The notes under the pieces are model-generated. The model ran no database searches. It worked only from the letters and a program-made list of their open reading frames with translations, and was not told where the DNA came from. This document shows, one piece after another, positions 5,418-7,065 of a stretch of DNA of 7,065 nucleotides. Every line of letters begins with the position of its first letter. The stretch's first letter is position 1. The position numbers and the translations under genes are program-made. The stretch covers positions 1 through 7,065 of the forward strand of contig CAIQOG010000544.1 in assembly GCA_903873355.1 (NCBI GenBank), read 5' to 3'. This DNA is from an uncultured Bacteroidales bacterium. GTDB lineage: Bacteria; Bacteroidota; Bacteroidia; Bacteroidales; Paludibacteraceae.

Positions 5418-7065
5418 TTAGAAGGCCTTATTAATATTCCCTTTAGTTCCTGTGCGTGGAATGGTAGTATTTTGAGCAGGCGAATTACTATTTGATTGGT
5501 TTGGATTGCTATTATTGGAGTCCCTATTTCCTGAAGTCTGTTGGTCATTATCGGTGTTCGTATCGATGCTATCCATTCCGCTTACTTTTGGTCGTACTAT
5601 TTTAGGATACAAGGTGAATAAGTCATTTTTGTCTTTCGGTCGTTCTTTTTCTACCCAAAAGAATGTATTCAGGTGGAGTTTGCTCTCAGCAAGATTTTCC
5701 AGAGGATACATATTCCCATTCGTTGCTGAGGTCAGAATAACGTTGTTTACCTTTTTGTTTTTGAAATACATCACCACAAAACTGCTTTGCGTTCGGTTTA
5801 GTCCGATAATCGTAGAATCAGCATCATCGTGAGGGAAATAAATGGTTTCGGCATTACCGTTCACATTTACCTTTTTAAGTTGGCCGCTATCTACATACGC
5901 TATAATTTCCTTGCCCGAAAGCTGATTAAAATAAATGGAATCGTCCTGTTGAATAGCCACTGCAACTTTTTGAACAATAATTTTATTTACCTTTTTGTTT
6001 TTGGTAAAAGCCTGAATATATTCACCTGAAAGTTGGTTATTATCCGACCATAAAACAGGAGTACCGTTCATATTCATCACCGAATCACGTGTAGAATATG
6101 TCAGCGAATCGCACAATCCCTGCACATCATTGCGGTAAAAGCGGACATGATAATATCCCCTGGCAACGTTATAAATGGAGTCTTTCGACGTATGCAAGGT
6201 GTCAGCATGTACGTACATGGTATCTTTACTCGACCAATCAATCAACATAGCCGAATCGGTTGCCAGTCCGTTTTTGTCTTTTTCGTTGTAATAGCAATAT
6301 TGGCCGTAAAGTGTCGATTTCTGAACCGTATCGTTCATTACCACATTGGTGAAACCTTCGCCGTATTTAAGTTTTTTATCATAGAAAATAGTATCACCAA
6401 CCAACGTTCTTCCATCTTTGTGTTTCACTTTGGAGCGATTCAGCAGCATCGATTGTTCTGTAGCGGTATTGTACCAGCCTTTAGTGCTGTAAATATCGGT
6501 TTCATTGTTGTACAAAATATGCGTCATGCAGATTAGCTTCGCTATCTTGGTTTTTGTGTTATATCGCAGTGAATCAGAATCTAATGTGTAGTTTTTATTG
6601 TTCATGTGAACCTTTGTTTTGAACAACGATTCGTTGGTTTTGGTTGAATACTGACCCCAGATGGAAGTCAGGTCATTTACTTCATCGGTAATTTTTCCAC
6701 CGGTATAGTAATAAGCCAGATTAGTGATGCGGTCGTAGTTCAGACTGTCGGTAGTCAGCGTTGTTTTGCGGTTTTCCATCCGCACACGGTGGCGCAGACG
6801 TGCCAGCTTGGTGTTTCCGTCATAATAAAGTATATCGCCAAAAATAAAAATAGTGTCGCCCTGCACGATGCGAACATGTCCGTAAGCATTCAGCGAGTTG
6901 GCTTTTTCGTAAAAGTAGGCGCTGTCGCAATAAAGCCGTGCATTATCGTGTCGGAAACGGACATTCCCTTTCAGAACCTGCATGTCGGGACTCATGATTT
7001 TATCGAACGACAACTGATCACAGTTTTCGAGATAAATAAGAGTAACTCCTTTAGCACCAATCATA
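5418..7065 (-). CDS. OstA/LptA-like outer-membrane biogenesis protein (5' end outside window)
   Basis: 548 residues are visible, and the gene continues beyond position 7065. The ATG at the window edge is probably internal: homologues carry a signal peptide before the KGVTLIYLENCDQLSFDK segment, and none is seen here. The body is a long series of beta-strand repeats typical of the OstA/LptA/LptD-N fold (OstA-like PF13100 in Bacteroidota). Recognisable blocks are LKGNVRFRHDNARLYCDSAYFYEKANSLNAYGHV-type sequence at 31-64, repeated LTTDSLNYD, LDSDSLRYN and LVGDTIFYD units (103-111, 161-169, 221-229), and three KKVN motifs exactly 40 residues apart (357, 397, 437). In LptA, this fold carries lipopolysaccharide across the periplasm, so a role in LPS transport or assembly is likely by homology. 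The last 50 residues are rich in Asn, Ser, Gln and Asp, low in complexity and probably disordered. The regulator gene follows on the same strand after 90 bp. Confidence 0.88.
   Translation of the reverse strand, partial: MIGAKGVTLIYLENCDQLSFDKIMSPDMQVLKGNVRFRHDNARLYCDSAYFYEKANSLNAYGHVRIVQGDTIFIFGDILYYDGNTKLARLRHRVRMENRKTTLTTDSLNYDRITNLAYYYTGGKITDEVNDLTSIWGQYSTKTNESLFKTKVHMNNKNYTLDSDSLRYNTKTKIAKLICMTHILYNNETDIYSTKGWYNTATEQSMLLNRSKVKHKDGRTLVGDTIFYDKKLKYGEGFTNVVMNDTVQKSTLYGQYCYYNEKDKNGLATDSAMLIDWSSKDTMYVHADTLHTSKDSIYNVARGYYHVRFYRNDVQGLCDSLTYSTRDSVMNMNGTPVLWSDNNQLSGEYIQAFTKNKKVNKIIVQKVAVAIQQDDSIYFNQLSGKEIIAYVDSGQLKKVNVNGNAETIYFPHDDADSTIIGLNRTQSSFVVMYFKNKKVNNVILTSATNGNMYPLENLAESKLHLNTFFWVEKERPKDKNDLFTLYPKIVRPKVSGMDSIDTNTDNDQQTSGNRDSNNSNPNQSNSNSPAQNTTIPRTGTKGNINKAF

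Noticed and set aside
5506..6536. Several + strand open frames opposite the OstA-like gene
   Set aside because: All are antisense to a clearly recognisable protein with repeated family motifs; their hydrophobic look reflects the complement of its codons.

Overview
The window looks like a chromosomal segment from a member of the Bacteroidota. The signs are an OstA/LptA-like protein of the type conserved in that phylum, a DUF2141 secreted protein, an AraC regulator fused to a multi-pass membrane sensor, an exact match to the Bacteroidota -7 promoter motif (TAnnTTTG), starts without strong Shine-Dalgarno sequences, and moderately AT-rich DNA. Genus-level placement is not possible from this sequence.

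Region 1 (1-2605, + strand) is the distal part of an arsenic-resistance operon. It begins with the last 22 codons of a membrane protein, perhaps the CcdA/ArsG-type permease often found in such operons. A C-rich repeat follows, lying across that gene's stop codon. Then come three tightly packed genes: an ArsP/SO_0444-type permease, a thioredoxin-coupled arsenate reductase (ArsC) and an ACR3 arsenite efflux carrier. The permease and arsC are 3 bp apart, and arsC and acr3 overlap by 4 bp (ATGA). ArsC reduces As(V) to As(III), ACR3 exports As(III), and the permease probably exports a related species such as an organoarsenical or metal ion. Any arsR regulator would lie upstream of the window.

Region 2 (2620-5327, - strand) converges on the ars operon with only 14 bp between stop codons. 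Reading in the direction of transcription, it holds an AraC-family regulator with an N-terminal membrane domain, a 127-bp gap, an extended-SDR NAD-dependent epimerase/dehydratase, and a small secreted DUF2141 protein 19 bp further on. The gap carries two near-identical 15-bp direct repeats spaced 33 bp apart and overlapping small dyads. They are a plausible operator for the adjacent regulator, so the three genes may form one regulated unit.

Region 3 (5418-7065, - strand) is most of an OstA-like outer-membrane biogenesis protein. Its 5' end runs off the window. It shows repeated beta-strand motifs and an N/S/Q-rich C-terminal tail.

No RNA gene, CRISPR array, insertion sequence or phage gene was seen, and there is no gene-free stretch above 300 bases. 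I found no convincing sign of an undescribed multi-gene system. The observations most worth a second look are the repeat inside the ars operon and the direct-repeat candidate operator.
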